Below are positions 1-11,812 of a stretch of 64,000 bases of DNA, piece by piece; within the stretch, counting starts at the first letter, position 1, and every line of letters begins with the position of its first letter. The notes beneath the pieces are model-generated. The model saw only the letters and a list, made by a program, of their open reading frames with translations, did not search any database and was not told where the DNA came from. The translations under genes and the position numbers were made by a program. This DNA comes from an uncultured Megasphaera sp. (GTDB lineage: Bacteria > Bacillota > Negativicutes > Veillonellales > Megasphaeraceae), in contig NZ_UQBH01000006.1 of NCBI RefSeq assembly GCF_900539295.1, positions 1 through 64,000 on the forward strand, given 5' to 3'.

Positions 1-57
1 CACGTCCATTCGCGGTGGATGATTTAGTTGGCACCCCAATATTTGACAAAGAGCCCA

Positions 58-288
58 TTTTTTGATTCACGCACCCATGAAGGGTGCGACATGTAGCCGG
101 AATACCCAACACTTTTTCAAGTTGTTTCAATCCACGCACCCATGGCGGATGCGACTCATACGTATGGAATTACGATTGTCATAAGGGTGTTTCAATCCAC
201 GCCCCCCACAAAGGGTGCGACGCGCAACTTTTATCTTTTGGTTTCCGATGATGTCGTTTCAATCCACGCACCTCTTGCAAGGTGCGAC
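58..288 (-). CRISPR. Decayed trailer-end CRISPR repeats (4 units)
   Basis: Four degenerate copies of the array repeat lie at about 58-90, 124-155, 189-221 and 256-288, about 66 bp apart. They keep the TTTCAATCCACGC-type end and the GGTGCGAC or GATGCGAC end, but the hairpin differs. Examples are GCACCCATGAAGGGTGC at the first unit and a CCCCCCACAAAGGG core at the third. Units 1 and 2 also have shorter loops. Decay at this end is expected if this is the trailer (oldest) end of an array whose leader is near 8.64 kb. The window may begin inside the array: sequence before 58 has only weak repeat-like similarity. Confidence 0.85.
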
Positions 289-338
289 CTACAAGGCCGA
301 ATGCCGGCGGCGAAGCTGGAATAGAACTCCGTTTAATA

Positions 339-410
339 TTATCTAAAAGTTGTTCTCCGACAGACCTTGGCTTTTTGGAGGCATGTAAAATTGTATTCCA
401 TCTTACCCAT
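339..410 (-). pseudogene. Short ORF with strong RBS, probably a truncated gene start
   Basis: A strong Shine-Dalgarno sequence (AGGAGG, 5 bases before the ATG at 410) precedes a 23-residue frame starting MGKMEYNFTC and ending at a TAA at 339-341. In a neighbouring frame the same DNA reads SKKPRSVGEQLLDNIKRSS, which looks more protein-like and runs straight into CRISPR spacer sequence. This suggests a small gene that is both frameshifted and cut off by the array. The product is unrecognised. It is also possible that the 23-residue peptide is real. Confidence 0.35.
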
Positions 411-485
411 AGTTACCTCCTGACATTAACCTGGCCGTGAATGAAGATAATAGACGGGTTATTCTGGAAATTTGTATAAGCCTAC

Positions 486-674
486 TTAATACATTCGATG
501 ATAGGATCGATACCCTTTTAAAACAAACCAAGCAATCATGAGAGCGATAGTGATAATAAGAAGTGTAATACCTTTAGTCTTATTTTTTCTTTTTATTTCT
601 CCTATGGAGTATTTACCAAGACCAATAAGAAAAAAGAATACGGCCCATAATATAAAATTCATAAATAACACCAT
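486..674 (-). CDS. Small two-helix membrane protein inside the CRISPR array
   Basis: This is a 62-residue protein of unknown family, starting MVLFMNFILWAVFFFLIGLG. It has two predicted transmembrane stretches (about residues 4-20 and 32-50) separated by a basic loop (EIKRKNKTKG). The ATG at 674 is preceded by AAGGATAGG; a longer TTG start at 686 is also possible. It lies in the 515-bp insert within the trailer end of the CRISPR array, upstream of the short ORF at 339-410 on the same strand. Membrane position is predicted from hydrophobicity only; function is unknown. Confidence 0.5.
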   Translation of the reverse strand: MVLFMNFILWAVFFFLIGLGKYSIGEIKRKNKTKGITLLIITIALMIAWFVLKGYRSYHRMY

Positions 675-804
675 CCTATCCTTCAATACATCTACATAAT
701 AAGTGCGCCTCTTTATACGTCATTACATCGCGACTCCTGGGGACCGTTTGCAATAGACGTTCATCGACGTTATAGCAATACGACAATAAATACACAAGGT
801 AAAG

Positions 805-904
805 GTTGCAATCCACGCACCCGTGAAGGGTGCGACGATAAAATAATAGGTCAGGACGAATGTTTCAGCGATGTTTCAATCCACACACCTATGAAAGGTG
901 CGAC
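805..904 (-). CRISPR. Two degenerate repeats flanking a spacer
   Basis: Repeats at about 805-836 and 873-904 are 32 bp, one base shorter than the 33-bp main repeat. They carry changes in the 5' block (GTTGC for GTTTC; CCACACACC for CCACGCACC) and in the loop (CCGTGAAGGG, CTATGAAAGG). They enclose one 36-bp spacer and connect at normal spacing to the main array beginning at 939. They show a gradient of repeat decay toward the trailer. Confidence 0.85.
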
Positions 905-938
905 GACTTTTCAAACAAAAGCTGCTAGGATGCTGTAT

Positions 939-3900
939 ATTTCAATCCACGCACCTCGTGTGAGGTGCGACAATAAGATAGTGGACCCCGACGGAATTAG
1001 TAGAAGTTTCAATCCACGCACCTCGTGTGAGGTGCGACTAACTGCGCCATGATATTGGCAGCCGACGGCGTGTTTCAATCCACGCACCTCGTGTGAGGTG
1101 CGACTACAGGCCAATGCAAGACTTTGCCGGCAAGGGCAGTTTCAATCCACGCACCTCGTGTGAGGTGCGACATCTATGGGCGCAGCTGTATCTTATCGAC
1201 GGCGGAGTTTCAATCCACGCACCTCGTGTGAGGTGCGACCATTATATAGCCCTATTATACGCCCAATGTTCCCGTTTCAATCCACGCACCTCGTGTGAGG
1301 TGCGACTCAAGCGTTATCGTCTGGCGTCTTACAGGGCGATGTTTCAATCCACGCACCTCGTGTGAGGTGCGACTTTGTCGCGTACCAACGGTCCCGGGAC
1401 AAGTAAGTGTTTCAATCCACGCACCTCGTGTGAGGTGCGACCCTAGAAACGTTATCTTGGACGTTATGGCGGCAGCGGTTTCAATCCACGCACCTCGTGT
1501 GAGGTGCGACATTACCGGGAAGCGGCTAACATCCGCATCCCGAGAGTTTCAATCCACGCACCTCGTGTGAGGTGCGACAAGCAGCTCGTAAACGGGCCGA
1601 AAAAGAAAGAGAAGTTTCAATCCACGCACCTCGTGTGAGGTGCGACGAAGCCCGTGTCCAGCCCGCTATTGTCGACCACGTTTCAATCCACGCACCTCGT
1701 GTGAGGTGCGACGAGAGCTGCCTTGATAATGCTGTTTGGAGAGTCATAGTTTCAATCCACGCACCTCGTGTGAGGTGCGACATCGCTTTTCAATCGTATC
1801 TGATGTTTGCTCTTCGTTTCAATCCACGCACCTCGTGTAAGGTGCGACGAAGTCATTCGTTTTGTTTTTCGTGGTGCTGGTGTTTCAATCCACGCACCTC
1901 GTGTGAGGTGCGACTTTCATTTTACTGTAAGCACCTTGTTCCGACTGCGTTTCAATCCACGCACCTCGTGTGAGGTGCGACACTGCACACCGGCAAAGCT
2001 GCAATTCCAGATTCCGTTTCAATCCACGCACCTCGTGTGAGGTGCGACTGCCGGTTAGTACCCCGGCGCGTGTCACAACGTCGTTTCAATCCACGCACCT
2101 CGTGTGAGGTGCGACCTGGCCTATCCCAACGCGCTCGATGACGAGCGCATGTTTCAATCCACGCACCTCGTGTGAGGTGCGACTATCATGATATCGATGA
2201 CAACTACGAGACATATGTTTCAATCCACGCACCTCTTGCGAGGTGCGACCGTGGCCGAAACTTAATTCATCTATCAGTTTTTCGCGTTTCAATCCACGCA
2301 CCTCTTGCGAGGTGCGACAGGCGGCCATTTTCAACTACAAATTCGTTTCGAGTTTCAATCCACGCACCTCTTGCGAGGTGCGACTGAAAACCTCATTTAC
2401 GGCCGACTCGTCAAGCTGCTGTTTCAATCCACGCACCTCTTGCGAGGTGCGACGCCGTCTACACTCGATAATAGCGGACGCATCGACGTTTCAATCCACG
2501 CACCTCTTGCGAGGTGCGACAATAAGCTTGTTAAGCGATACTCACATAGTTATGGCGTTTCAATCCACGCACCTCTTGCGAGGTGCGACTTTTTGGTCAG
2601 GACGATGGAGTCGGACTGTAAATGTTTCAATCCACGCACCTCTTGCGAGGTGCGACAGATGCCCACGGGCGACGGGATTGAGTGGAACGGTGTTTCAATC
2701 CACGCACCTCTTGCGAGGTGCGACCCAATATCGGTCTATTTCGAGAAAATTCCAAAAAGTTTCAATCCACGCACCTCTTGCGAGGTGCGACTCTGTCACC
2801 GGTTAGTCCGTGCGGTCCGGCGATCCCGTTTCAATCCACGCACCTCTTGCGAGGTGCGACCAAAGAATTTGACGTCCCGGTGCCGGAAGCCGAAGTTTCA
2901 ATCCACGCACCTCGTGTGAGGTGCGACCGGCTCGCCCCCGTAGCGATATGCAATTTTCTGGTTTCAATCCACGCACCTCGTGTGAGGTGCGACGAGCATC
3001 CAAAACGAGGTATTGCAGCTTATCACGGTTTCAATCCACGCACCTCGTGTGAGGTGCGACCGCTCCAATTCCCGGCGTCGTATTCTTGCTTGAGGTTTCA
3101 ATCCACGCACCTCGTGTGAGGTGCGACAGGGTAATTTCTCCATCAAGCTTGCCGACAAGATGTTTCAATCCACGCACCTCGTGTGAGGTGCGACCGTGAG
3201 CTATAACGGGGGATCGTTTTTGGTAGATGTTTCAATCCACGCACCTCGTGTGAGGTGCGACGCCTATTAATGATCCGCGGGTTGCAGATAAATTGTTTCA
3301 ATCCACGCACCTCGTGTGAGGTGCGACTAGAATTTTCGTTTTTCCGCGATACGCCGGTTAACGTTTCAATCCACGCACCTCGTGTGAGGTGCGACGTCGT
3401 GGCCGCATCAACGCAACAAAATACTTGATGTTTCAATCCACGCACCTCGTGTGAGGTGCGACGCTAGGAAGTGAGCAATTCGACTTTTCACAGATGGTTT
3501 CAATCCACGCACCTCGTGTGAGGTGCGACTCATGTTTACGGTGGACAACGTTAAGATGCTGATTGTTTCAATCCACGCACCTCGTGTGAGGTGCGACTTT
3601 AGACGGAATGACATTATAGGAGGCATAAATGGTTTCAATCCACGCACCTCGTGTGAGGTGCGACATGATATTACCTCCCTTATTTTTTCAAATTTATGTT
3701 TCAATCCACGCACCTCGTGTGAGGTGCGACCCGGCTACGACTTATCTACATTAACGGAAGGAGCAGAGTTTCAATCCACGCACCTCGTGTGAGGTGCGAC
3801 TTGGCGGCACGCAAACGCGCGAGGTCAAAGAGGGCGTTTCAATCCACGCACCTCGTGTGAGGTGCGACTCCTAGGTATTGAATATGACGACAAAGATCAC

Positions 3901-6900
3901 ATTGTTTCAATCCACGCACCTCGTGTGAGGTGCGACGCTGGCCGCGCTGGAACGTCATCATAGCGATAGCGGTTTCAATCCACGCACCTCGTGTGAGGTG
4001 CGACAATTGTTGTTAAATAAGGAGGCAAAACAATGAATGTTTCAATCCACGCACCTCGTGTGAGGTGCGACCATTTCTGCAACCAATTTGACCGAGTCTG
4101 TACGGTTTCAATCCACGCACCTCGTGTGAGGTGCGACTAGCTGCTGAGGTCCTCCGCCTGGATGGACAGTTCGTTTCAATCCACGCACCTCGTGTGAGGT
4201 GCGACCGGATAGCCTTAATTTTATTCGTTTCTTTTTCTACTAGTTTCAATCCACGCACCTCGTGTGAGGTGCGACGCACATCATCATCACTCCTTTTTGC
4301 GCATAAAAGTTTCAATCCACGCACCTCGTGTGAGGTGCGACGGTCAACTAAAAACGCCCATTCAAAAGAGCAGGCGTTTCAATCCACGCACCTCGTGTGA
4401 GGTGCGACACGACAAGCTTAAGGGCTTGCGTGACCTGTTTTTGTTTCAATCCACGCACCTCGTGTGAGGTGCGACGGCTGCTGTATCGCAACCCCGCAGC
4501 AGGGGTCCGGTTTCAATCCACGCACCTCGTGTGAGGTGCGACTATTTCGGAAGCCGAGCACATGAAGGCACAGAATGTTTCAATCCACGCACCTCGTGTG
4601 AGGTGCGACCTAGAGGAAAAACCAGCAGCTGCTGGCGCGAACCAGTTTCAATCCACGCACCTCGTGTGAGGTGCGACACTCTTTGGCCGTCATATGATAC
4701 CCCCTTACAGCGTTTCAATCCACGCACCTCGTGTGAGGTGCGACTCAGGTAGTTTCCAAACTTCCCGCCAAGGTCGCCGTTTCAATCCACGCACCTCGTG
4801 TGAGGTGCGACAGCCGCCAAAAACGTCAGGTAGCCGCCAATGGCGTTTCAATCCACGCACCTCGTGTGAGGTGCGACTATTGGATTTCGACGCATCAAAA
4901 TCAGCCCTCATGTTTCAATCCACGCACCTCGTGTGAGGTGCGACGATCGATGATGACGACCTCGGATTGGATGATTATGTTTCAATCCACGCACCTCGTG
5001 TGAGGTGCGACGGCGACCAGCAGGATGCATTCTATCAGTCCTGCGTCGTTTCAATCCACGCACCTCGTGTGAGGTGCGACGTTGAAATACATAAATGAGA
5101 GAGCATTTGACGAAGTTTCAATCCACGCACCTCGTGTGAGGTGCGACATCGGGCTAAAGCCCGATAGAAAGACAGGTACAGGTTTCAATCCACGCACCTC
5201 GTGTGAGGTGCGACCTTGGTTAATTTGATCCCCTCAACAACGATTCCATGTTTCAATCCACGCACCTCGTGTGAGGTGCGACCTTACCGCTTGCATCGGC
5301 ATTGCATCCGTCTTCGGGTTTCAATCCACGCACCTCGTGTGAGGTGCGACGCTATCACAACTTAATTCGCAAGCAATTCCATGCGTTTCAATCCACGCAC
5401 CTCGTGTGAGGTGCGACGGTAGATGAATCGCGATTGTTAGTTTTTGACGGCGTTTCAATCCACGCACCTCGTGTGAGGTGCGACGTCCCAAGGTAACACA
5501 TTGTAGAGATGGGCAGGCGTTTCAATCCACGCACCTCGTGTGAGGTGCGACATGCAGGCGGAAGATAGAGTACATCGTATCGGCCAGGTTTCAATCCACG
5601 CACCTCGTGTGAGGTGCGACTCAATTCTTATCCCGCTTCCGGTCCGTTATGCTGTTTCAATCCACGCACCTCGTGTGAGGTGCGACTGTAACATTTACGG
5701 ACGGGTAATCAAGCGTCAAGTTTCAATCCACGCACCTCGTGTGAGGTGCGACGGACCGGCCGCCGTCTTTAAACGGTATTCCAACTGTTTCAATCCACGC
5801 ACCTCGTGTGAGGTGCGACCAATGAGCTTCAACCGGCGCCGAAACGCCTTGTCGTTTCAATCCACGCACCTCGTGTGAGGTGCGACCCCAAGCGTCCCGG
5901 GCTTCCTTTGTTTCAAAAGCGTTTCAATCCACGCACCTCGTGTGAGGTGCGACGCTCAGAAACAGTGTCGGAAATGGGTTCATAGTGTTTCAATCCACGC
6001 ACCTCGTGTGAGGTGCGACACAACGAGGAGCTCACCAAGCAGATTGAGACGATGTTTCAATCCACGCACCTCGTGTGAGGTGCGACACTTAACAAGGTAC
6101 TGGACAGCGGAGCAGAGCCGGGTTTCAATCCACGCACCTCGTGTGAGGTGCGACGTTTGACAGAGCTACAATCGCAAAAATGCAAAGCTGTTTCAATCCA
6201 CGCACCTCGTGTGAGGTGCGACAACCATAACCTTTAGCATCTATTAAATTACAAAAGTTTCAATCCACGCACCTCGTGTGAGGTGCGACGTTCTCCGTCC
6301 TGCGGGTAGCACCAATCCGGCGCGTTTCAATCCACGCACCTCGTGTGAGGTGCGACGATGATCCCCCCGGGGTCCTAAAATTTTTAAGCAGTTTCAATCC
6401 ACGCACCTCGTGTGAGGTGCGACGTAAGTCGCGGATGGATGGTAACGCCCGCTTGGGCGTTTCAATCCACGCACCTCGTGTGAGGTGCGACCCATTATTT
6501 CATCTATTTCTTGCTGATATTTAGCGTTTCAATCCACGCACCTCGTGTGAGGTGCGACGCGAGTCCACATGTATCCAGCACTAACTGGAGATGTTTCAAT
6601 CCACGCACCTCGTGTGAGGTGCGACAGCATTACCTGTATCTTTGCCGGAAGGACTGCGGGTTTCAATCCACGCACCTCGTGTGAGGTGCGACAATCCAAC
6701 TCCGACGCAATTACGATATATCAACGTTTCAATCCACGCACCTCGTGTGAGGTGCGACAAAAAAGGACCTTGCGTCGATATGTAACGTGCTTCGTTTCAA
6801 TCCACGCACCTCGTGTGAGGTGCGACCGCGAAGATATCCGGCCGCTAAAAAACGGCGAAGTTTCAATCCACGCACCTCGTGTGAGGTGCGACAATATCTA

Positions 6901-8639
6901 TTTAACTGTTTTTTCTCTTTTAGTTTGTTTCAATCCACGCACCTCGTGTGAGGTGCGACTTCGAGTCTGTCGGGTGCCCGGCGTTATACGCAGTTTCAAT
7001 CCACGCACCTCGTGTGAGGTGCGACTCACTCATATTGTTTTAATCTGAATTATGTATTGTTTCAATCCACGCACCTCGTGTGAGGTGCGACGATACGCAA
7101 GACACTAACACCGTAGATGACTTCCAAGTTTCAATCCACGCACCTCGTGTGAGGTGCGACATAGGTTGCATCGGCGCCGTCATCGTTCCACCGGTTTCAA
7201 TCCACGCACCTCGTGTGAGGTGCGACGGGCCATCGTGCAATAGCCACGATCAACAGAGTCGTTTCAATCCACGCACCTCGTGTGAGGTGCGACTGTGAAA
7301 TCAGCACCGTTTCGATTCAGCTTAGAATTGTTTCAATCCACGCACCTCGTGTGAGGTGCGACCGAAGCGTCCTGTCCTGGCCGCACCGTAGAACTGGTTT
7401 CAATCCACGCACCTCGTGTGAGGTGCGACGGCGGGCTATACCCCAAATAGTGTCGCCGTCTTGTTTCAATCCACGCACCTCGTGTGAGGTGCGACATCGT
7501 GAAATTGGTCAACGCTTTTTACAGCTTGTAGTTTCAATCCACGCACCTCGTGTGAGGTGCGACGCTATTGCCATTGTTATTACGACTTCTAGCCAACGGT
7601 TTCAATCCACGCACCTCGTGTGAGGTGCGACTTTTCGACCTCTTTTTCTAAAATGTCCATTCTGTGTTTCAATCCACGCACCTCGTGTGAGGTGCGACGC
7701 CGGCGGTGAGTGGACGCGCTTCGGGAAATACGTTTCAATCCACGCACCTCGTGTGAGGTGCGACGCGGTCTCTGTTTCCGCCAGTCTCCGCGCATTGTGG
7801 TTTCAATCCACGCACCTCGTGTGAGGTGCGACTATCCGGGACAGCAACTAAAAATAAGGAGATAAGTTTCAATCCACGCACCTCGTGTGAGGTGCGACCT
7901 GGTATTAACTAACGAAGAAGCCGACTACTTTTTGTTTCAATCCACGCACCTCGTGTGAGGTGCGACGCCTTATTAATACCGCCACCTATCAGCCCGAACA
8001 GGTTTCAATCCACGCACCTCGTGTGAGGTGCGACCCAAGCATCCCTATCGGCCTTGCTGTCAAAAGCGTAGTTTCAATCCACGCACCTCGTGTGAGGTGC
8101 GACTCTTTGATTTGCCGTCATCATCATCGTCGAAGTTGTTTCAATCCACGCACCTCGTGTGAGGTGCGACGATTAGTAACGCCGCCAGTCATAACAAGCA
8201 AAAGAGTTTCAATCCACGCACCTCGTGTGAGGTGCGACTTCCGATGTGCTTTATATCGTGTTAATAGGTTTTGGTTTCAATCCACGCACCTCGTGTGAGG
8301 TGCGACAATCGGGGAAAGGGCGATAAAGATGTATGGAAGCGTTTCAATCCACGCACCTCGTGTGAGGTGCGACTCTCTGAGTTCAGCATAATATGCTGGT
8401 TTGACGTGTTTCAATCCACGCACCTCGTGTGAGGTGCGACTCGTCGTACCTAGACGGCTACCGCATCCATTCTTGTTTCAATCCACGCACCTCGTGTGAG
8501 GTGCGACGGCCATGCCGCGAACACCAAGGGTGTGCATCAAGTTTCAATCCACGCACCTCGTGTGAGGTGCGACAGTAGCTACACGTTGACCACTTTTGCC
8601 GACATCGTTTCAATCCACGCACCTCGTGTGAGGTGCGAC
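939..8639 (-). CRISPR. Main type I-C CRISPR array, 115 repeats
   Basis: By eye I counted 115 repeats of 33 bp with spacers mostly 33-37 bp (mean unit about 67 bp), from 939 to 8639. The repeat contains a 7-bp stem GCACCTC/GAGGTGC with a 4-base loop. In the minus-strand reading it ends in ATTGAAAC, as in type I-C. Transcription is inferred to run on the minus strand, from a leader between 8640 and the cas7 stop, because the cas genes run that way and because repeat decay is at the low-coordinate end. Single deviations include an A for G in the stem of the repeat at 1816 and an A as first base of the 939 repeat. No duplicate spacers were obvious by eye. Confidence 0.98.
2217..2860 (-). repeat. 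Block of ten loop-variant CRISPR repeats
   Basis: Ten consecutive repeats (starts 2217, 2286, 2353, 2421, 2488, 2557, 2624, 2692, 2759, 2828) have the core CCTCTTGCGAGG instead of CCTCGTGTGAGG. The 7-bp stem is unchanged and only the 4-base loop differs. Repeats on both sides carry the common loop. A decayed relative of the variant (CCTCTTGCAAGG) is seen at 256-288. The block could come from repeat conversion followed by copying during spacer acquisition, or from recombination with a second array. Confidence 0.95.
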
Positions 8640-8902
8640 GGCAAAAGGACAGTTTTACCGTCTCTTTTGCTTGTATCCATGGGGTATAATGCCACAGATA
8701 CGGTTCTTTCTTACTAAATTTAGGGATTTCATCAGATTTTTTATGTTTTGTTTAAGACTTTTGGTGGCTGATATGGTGTTCACTACACCTTCGCACTGTA
8801 TAATTTACTTTTACACAGGTTGCGATTCGCAATCTCCGGCATAGATTTTGACACCATATCCGCCTACCATTGCAAAAATCGGATTCCCTTTTCCAGCATT
8901 AC
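8640..8902 (-). promoter_or_regulatory. Presumed CRISPR leader between cas7 and the array
   Basis: This 263-bp AT-rich stretch lies between the last repeat and the cas7 stop codon, where type I-C loci usually carry cas4, cas1 and cas2 and then the leader. It holds two dyads: GGTGTTCACTACACC at 8775-8789 and TTGCGATTCGCAA at 8820-8832. I see no clear promoter with good -35 and -10 boxes on the minus strand, and no reading frame for Cas1, Cas2 or Cas4. The leader role is inferred from position and from the perfect repeats beside it. Confidence 0.6.
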
Positions 8903-9802
8903 TTACTGGATTTTTTCGCCTTCTTGATAGATTTCAATATTGAGGCCTTCGATATTCTTCAAGGCGCTGTCATCGATGGCGTAGTCGTCAAAGGTATGAG
9001 GGGCCGTAACGTCTTCTTTCAAGTTAGACGTAATACTATGATGAACTCGGGCCGACGAGGCGTTACCGGTTTTATTGTTATGGCGAACCCAATAGAATTT
9101 CGTCATTTCAATACTGCCTTCCGGCCGAGCTGAGGAAGCATCGTTTTCAAATAAGGTGACCAAGGCTTCTTTTACCTTTTCTGAATCTTCTTCGCTAAAG
9201 CCCGTTTTTTCAGCCGATTGGACGTTGATGCTGCCGACGATTTTATAGACGCCGAAGTCAACGCGATGTTTCATCCCCATCGTATCGGAACCTTTTTTAT
9301 CCCCCGGTTCAGTGTTAACGCTTTTTGTAATCTGCATGCTGGTAATGATGACCGGATTCAGGCTGACTGCCGTATGAACTGACACAGGACCGCGCACACC
9401 AATAGAAACAGCGTCAATCCCTGTCGCCTTTTTAAGGGCAAAGACCTGACCAAAGGCACGGACATCAGTCCAAATTTTGCAGGCTTCGTCAGCAAATAAT
9501 TTTGCTCGTCCCGTATCTTTTTCTTTCATAGCCAAGGGCTTTTTCATGGCTTCTTCACTCTCTACTCTAGTCCGGATACTGTCACAACCGTCATCACAGC
9601 GTTCGTTGGACTGAACTAAAATCCGTTCGCCCATATCCTGCAGGCGATTACGAATCTTGCGCTTAATGCAGACGTCAGAAATTTCACCGTAGCCGTCGTA
9701 ATCACTGCGCGGCTGATTCCCGTTCAAAGGATCCCCATTGGGATTGGCATGGTCTACGGTAATGAAGCCAATAAAGTCAATTTTGTTTGCTAATGTAGTC
9801 AT
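8903..9802 (-). CDS. cas7: Cas7 (Csd2), type I-C Cascade backbone
   Basis: This is a 299-residue protein of the Csd2/Cas7 type I-C family, which forms the helical backbone binding the crRNA spacer. The N-terminus has the family signature FITVDHANPNGDPLNGN followed by QPRSDYDGYGEISDVCIKRK. The length is usual for the family. The ATG at 9802 has a GGGAGG ribosome site 8 bases upstream. It is the last gene of the cas operon, 12 bp after cas8c, and only 263 bp separate its stop from the array. In most type I-C loci cas4-cas1-cas2 follow here; they are missing. The family call is secure. Confidence 0.97.
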   Translation of the reverse strand: MTTLANKIDFIGFITVDHANPNGDPLNGNQPRSDYDGYGEISDVCIKRKIRNRLQDMGERILVQSNERCDDGCDSIRTRVESEEAMKKPLAMKEKDTGRAKLFADEACKIWTDVRAFGQVFALKKATGIDAVSIGVRGPVSVHTAVSLNPVIITSMQITKSVNTEPGDKKGSDTMGMKHRVDFGVYKIVGSINVQSAEKTGFSEEDSEKVKEALVTLFENDASSARPEGSIEMTKFYWVRHNNKTGNASSARVHHSITSNLKEDVTAPHTFDDYAIDDSALKNIEGLNIEIYQEGEKIQ

Positions 9803-9814
9803 GATAATTCCTCC

Positions 9815-11812
9815 CTATTTCGTTTCATCTGACTGATTCGTTGTATTATTGTCTGCATTCTTACTTTCTCTCAACGCTTTTTCTTTCTTCCGTTCTTCAA
9901 TGATCTGCTGAATAGAAAATTGCTGACTGTAGAATCCAAGCAGGAATCGACTTCCCAAAGGGGCGTCGGAGACAAAATCTTCTTCTTGAAAAAGGTTCAT
10001 GATTTTGGCTAAAAGTTTCCGTTCTTCTCCGTATGGTTCCCGTTTCTGCATATACGGGAGCAGGCGATTGTGAATGGTCATCCACGTCGTCGCCGGACGC
10101 ATGGAAAAGACTTCCATATACTTCATAGCGTTCGTAATCCGTGAACCCCGTTCGTCACCCTTAAAAGTGGACCGTTCCAACTGATCGGCTACAGCCAGCA
10201 TTCTCCCAAAAAGATAATCACGATTTCGATTCGTTTCATCAAGTGCCACAGTATATACCTCCTCTGGATGGACTTCATTCCATCGATTGCAAATTATGGT
10301 ACAAGCAGGTTCCAAAATTCCCTGCCTCCACTGATAATATTTATCACCGGTCGCTTGATTTGCCCGGGTGACGACGCGTTGGACGATACACCGTTCGAGA
10401 TTGAGCGGCAAAGGCCGGCCTTGTACGATGCAATAGAAGATGCGTTCCAGTTCCATCTTCATTTTTGTATCACTGACGTTTTCACCGTAACAGGCTTTGA
10501 TGAGGCTGCGAGGTGACGGTACGCCAAAATAGCGCAGGGACGAATTTTTTTCTTTATCATATTTGTGTTGAGCCCAGCGGCCGGAAATATGCCACTTTTC
10601 CACTCGTTTCGTAAAATCAGTTCCTGAAAATTCATCATAATAGCAAATCGACAATCGTCCCGGTGTTGCCGCATCGAGGACCATGACATTGGCCTGAACA
10701 GTCGGGTCTTTTTTTAATTCATGGTAGTAGCCAGTAATAGCCTTGGTAAGGCTGTCTGCCCATTGTTTAAAGGTCTCTGGCCGTGTAACTTCCGAAGTTC
10801 CCCCTCCTCGGCGATGCATCAGATAATCGGTATCCGAAAAAACACCGGGAATCGGTTTCGAACTCCATGCCAAAAAGATACGGCCATCGCAATTATAGCC
10901 TTGATTTCGAACGAGCCACATCAAGGCATTCATAGCCTTTTGCGACGTTTCATAGCCAATGGACAAGCATTCATTTCCGTTTTCAAAGCGTCCGCGGAAG
11001 GTAAACCCGGCGTTATCATTGGAGGAAATGATTTTAGCTCCATCACCAGCAAACCGAATGCCCTTGGCGTGCTTATCGACAGGCATCATCATTTTTCCCG
11101 TTGCGTAGCAAAGTTCCGGCTCTTGAGGAAATTCATGCTCAAAAAACTTTATATATTGCTGCTGTACCTGCTGATCCTTCCACAACTCGACGGTTTTATC
11201 ACCGGCAAGGATGACGCGGAACCGTACTAAGGCCTTTAAAAGATCACCGCTTGTTACCGAAAAAATCAATGGTTTCTCCCGGTCTTTGTCTTTATACGGC
11301 CATTTCTGCATAATTTTTCCGTTATCATCGCGATAGAGGACCGGCGGATTGGCCTTACAAAGGTCATCGATTACGTCGTGTCGGGTGACGTATTTATAGA
11401 CGGCTTCTACCTTAGGATCGCTGTATGGTGACTGAACCCACTTGCCTAAGAGTTCTACGTACAGGGTATAAGGATGCTTCTCCTCTTTCCCGCCTTTTTT
11501 AGCTTTTTTCTCGCTATATAAGTCATAGTCACGGGCAATGTAGTTCAGCCGGTCATGCAGTGGATGTGGTGCCGGACTCGACGTCCGAGAGGCTGACTCC
11601 GGAGTGCTGGGCATAAGGGTCGGCTGTTCCTCTTTAGCAAGAGCCCTGGCCTGAACGAAGTTTCCCTCGCCGTCGATGGTGATTTCGATTTGGGCATTTT
11701 GGATAATATGCCCAATGGGAGGCAAGACGGCCTTGCTGCCGGCGACATCAGGCTTACCGGCTAAGGACGCATTTACGTCATAGGTCTTAACTAACTGCGC
11801 AATCCAGCTCAT
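9815..11812 (-). CDS. cas8c: Cas8c (Csd1), type I-C Cascade large subunit
   Basis: This is a 665-residue Csd1-family protein, slightly long for the family. It is the large subunit that recognises the PAM and contacts the target DNA; in some type I-C systems an internal start also yields the small subunit. The N-terminus ([15 protein letters not shown]) and blocks such as [20 protein letters not shown] and [14 protein letters not shown] are Csd1-like. The C-terminus is a charged, low-complexity tail ([20 protein letters not shown]). The ATG at 11812 overlaps the end of cas5c by 4 bp and has GGAG 7 bases upstream. Translational coupling with cas5c and cas7 is likely. An internal small-subunit start was not examined in detail. 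Confidence 0.95.
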   Translation of the reverse strand: MSWIAQLVKTYDVNASLAGKPDVAGSKAVLPPIGHIIQNAQIEITIDGEGNFVQARALAKEEQPTLMPSTPESASRTSSPAPHPLHDRLNYIARDYDLYSEKKAKKGGKEEKHPYTLYVELLGKWVQSPYSDPKVEAVYKYVTRHDVIDDLCKANPPVLYRDDNGKIMQKWPYKDKDREKPLIFSVTSGDLLKALVRFRVILAGDKTVELWKDQQVQQQYIKFFEHEFPQEPELCYATGKMMMPVDKHAKGIRFAGDGAKIISSNDNAGFTFRGRFENGNECLSIGYETSQKAMNALMWLVRNQGYNCDGRIFLAWSSKPIPGVFSDTDYLMHRRGGGTSEVTRPETFKQWADSLTKAITGYYHELKKDPTVQANVMVLDAATPGRLSICYYDEFSGTDFTKRVEKWHISGRWAQHKYDKEKNSSLRYFGVPSPRSLIKACYGENVSDTKMKMELERIFYCIVQGRPLPLNLERCIVQRVVTRANQATGDKYYQWRQGILEPACTIICNRWNEVHPEEVYTVALDETNRNRDYLFGRMLAVADQLERSTFKGDERGSRITNAMKYMEVFSMRPATTWMTIHNRLLPYMQKREPYGEERKLLAKIMNLFQEEDFVSDAPLGSRFLLGFYSQQFSIQQIIEERKKEKALRESKNADNNTTNQSDETK

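Larger units (their letters stand above)
289..804. other. Non-CRISPR insert splitting the trailer end of the array
   Basis: About 515 bp without repeats separates the repeat ending at 288 from the repeat beginning at 805. The first 35 bp still look like a spacer. The rest is AT-richer than the array and holds two minus-strand reading frames with Shine-Dalgarno-like sequences, at 486-674 and 339-410. No inverted terminal repeats or target duplication were recognised. It could be inserted DNA, or chromosomal DNA joined to a broken array by a deletion. Confidence 0.7.

Noticed and set aside
1..57. A possible further decayed CRISPR repeat at the window start
   Set aside because: Only the first four bases and scattered others match the repeat; too weak to claim.
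4745..4844. Two adjacent spacers sharing TCAGGTAG
   Set aside because: The shared stretch is only eight bases and the rest differs; likely chance.
911..8298. Many 60-200-codon frames across the CRISPR array with repeated words such as SIHAPRVRCD or SHLTRGAWIE
   Set aside because: They are translations of the CRISPR repeat in different frames.
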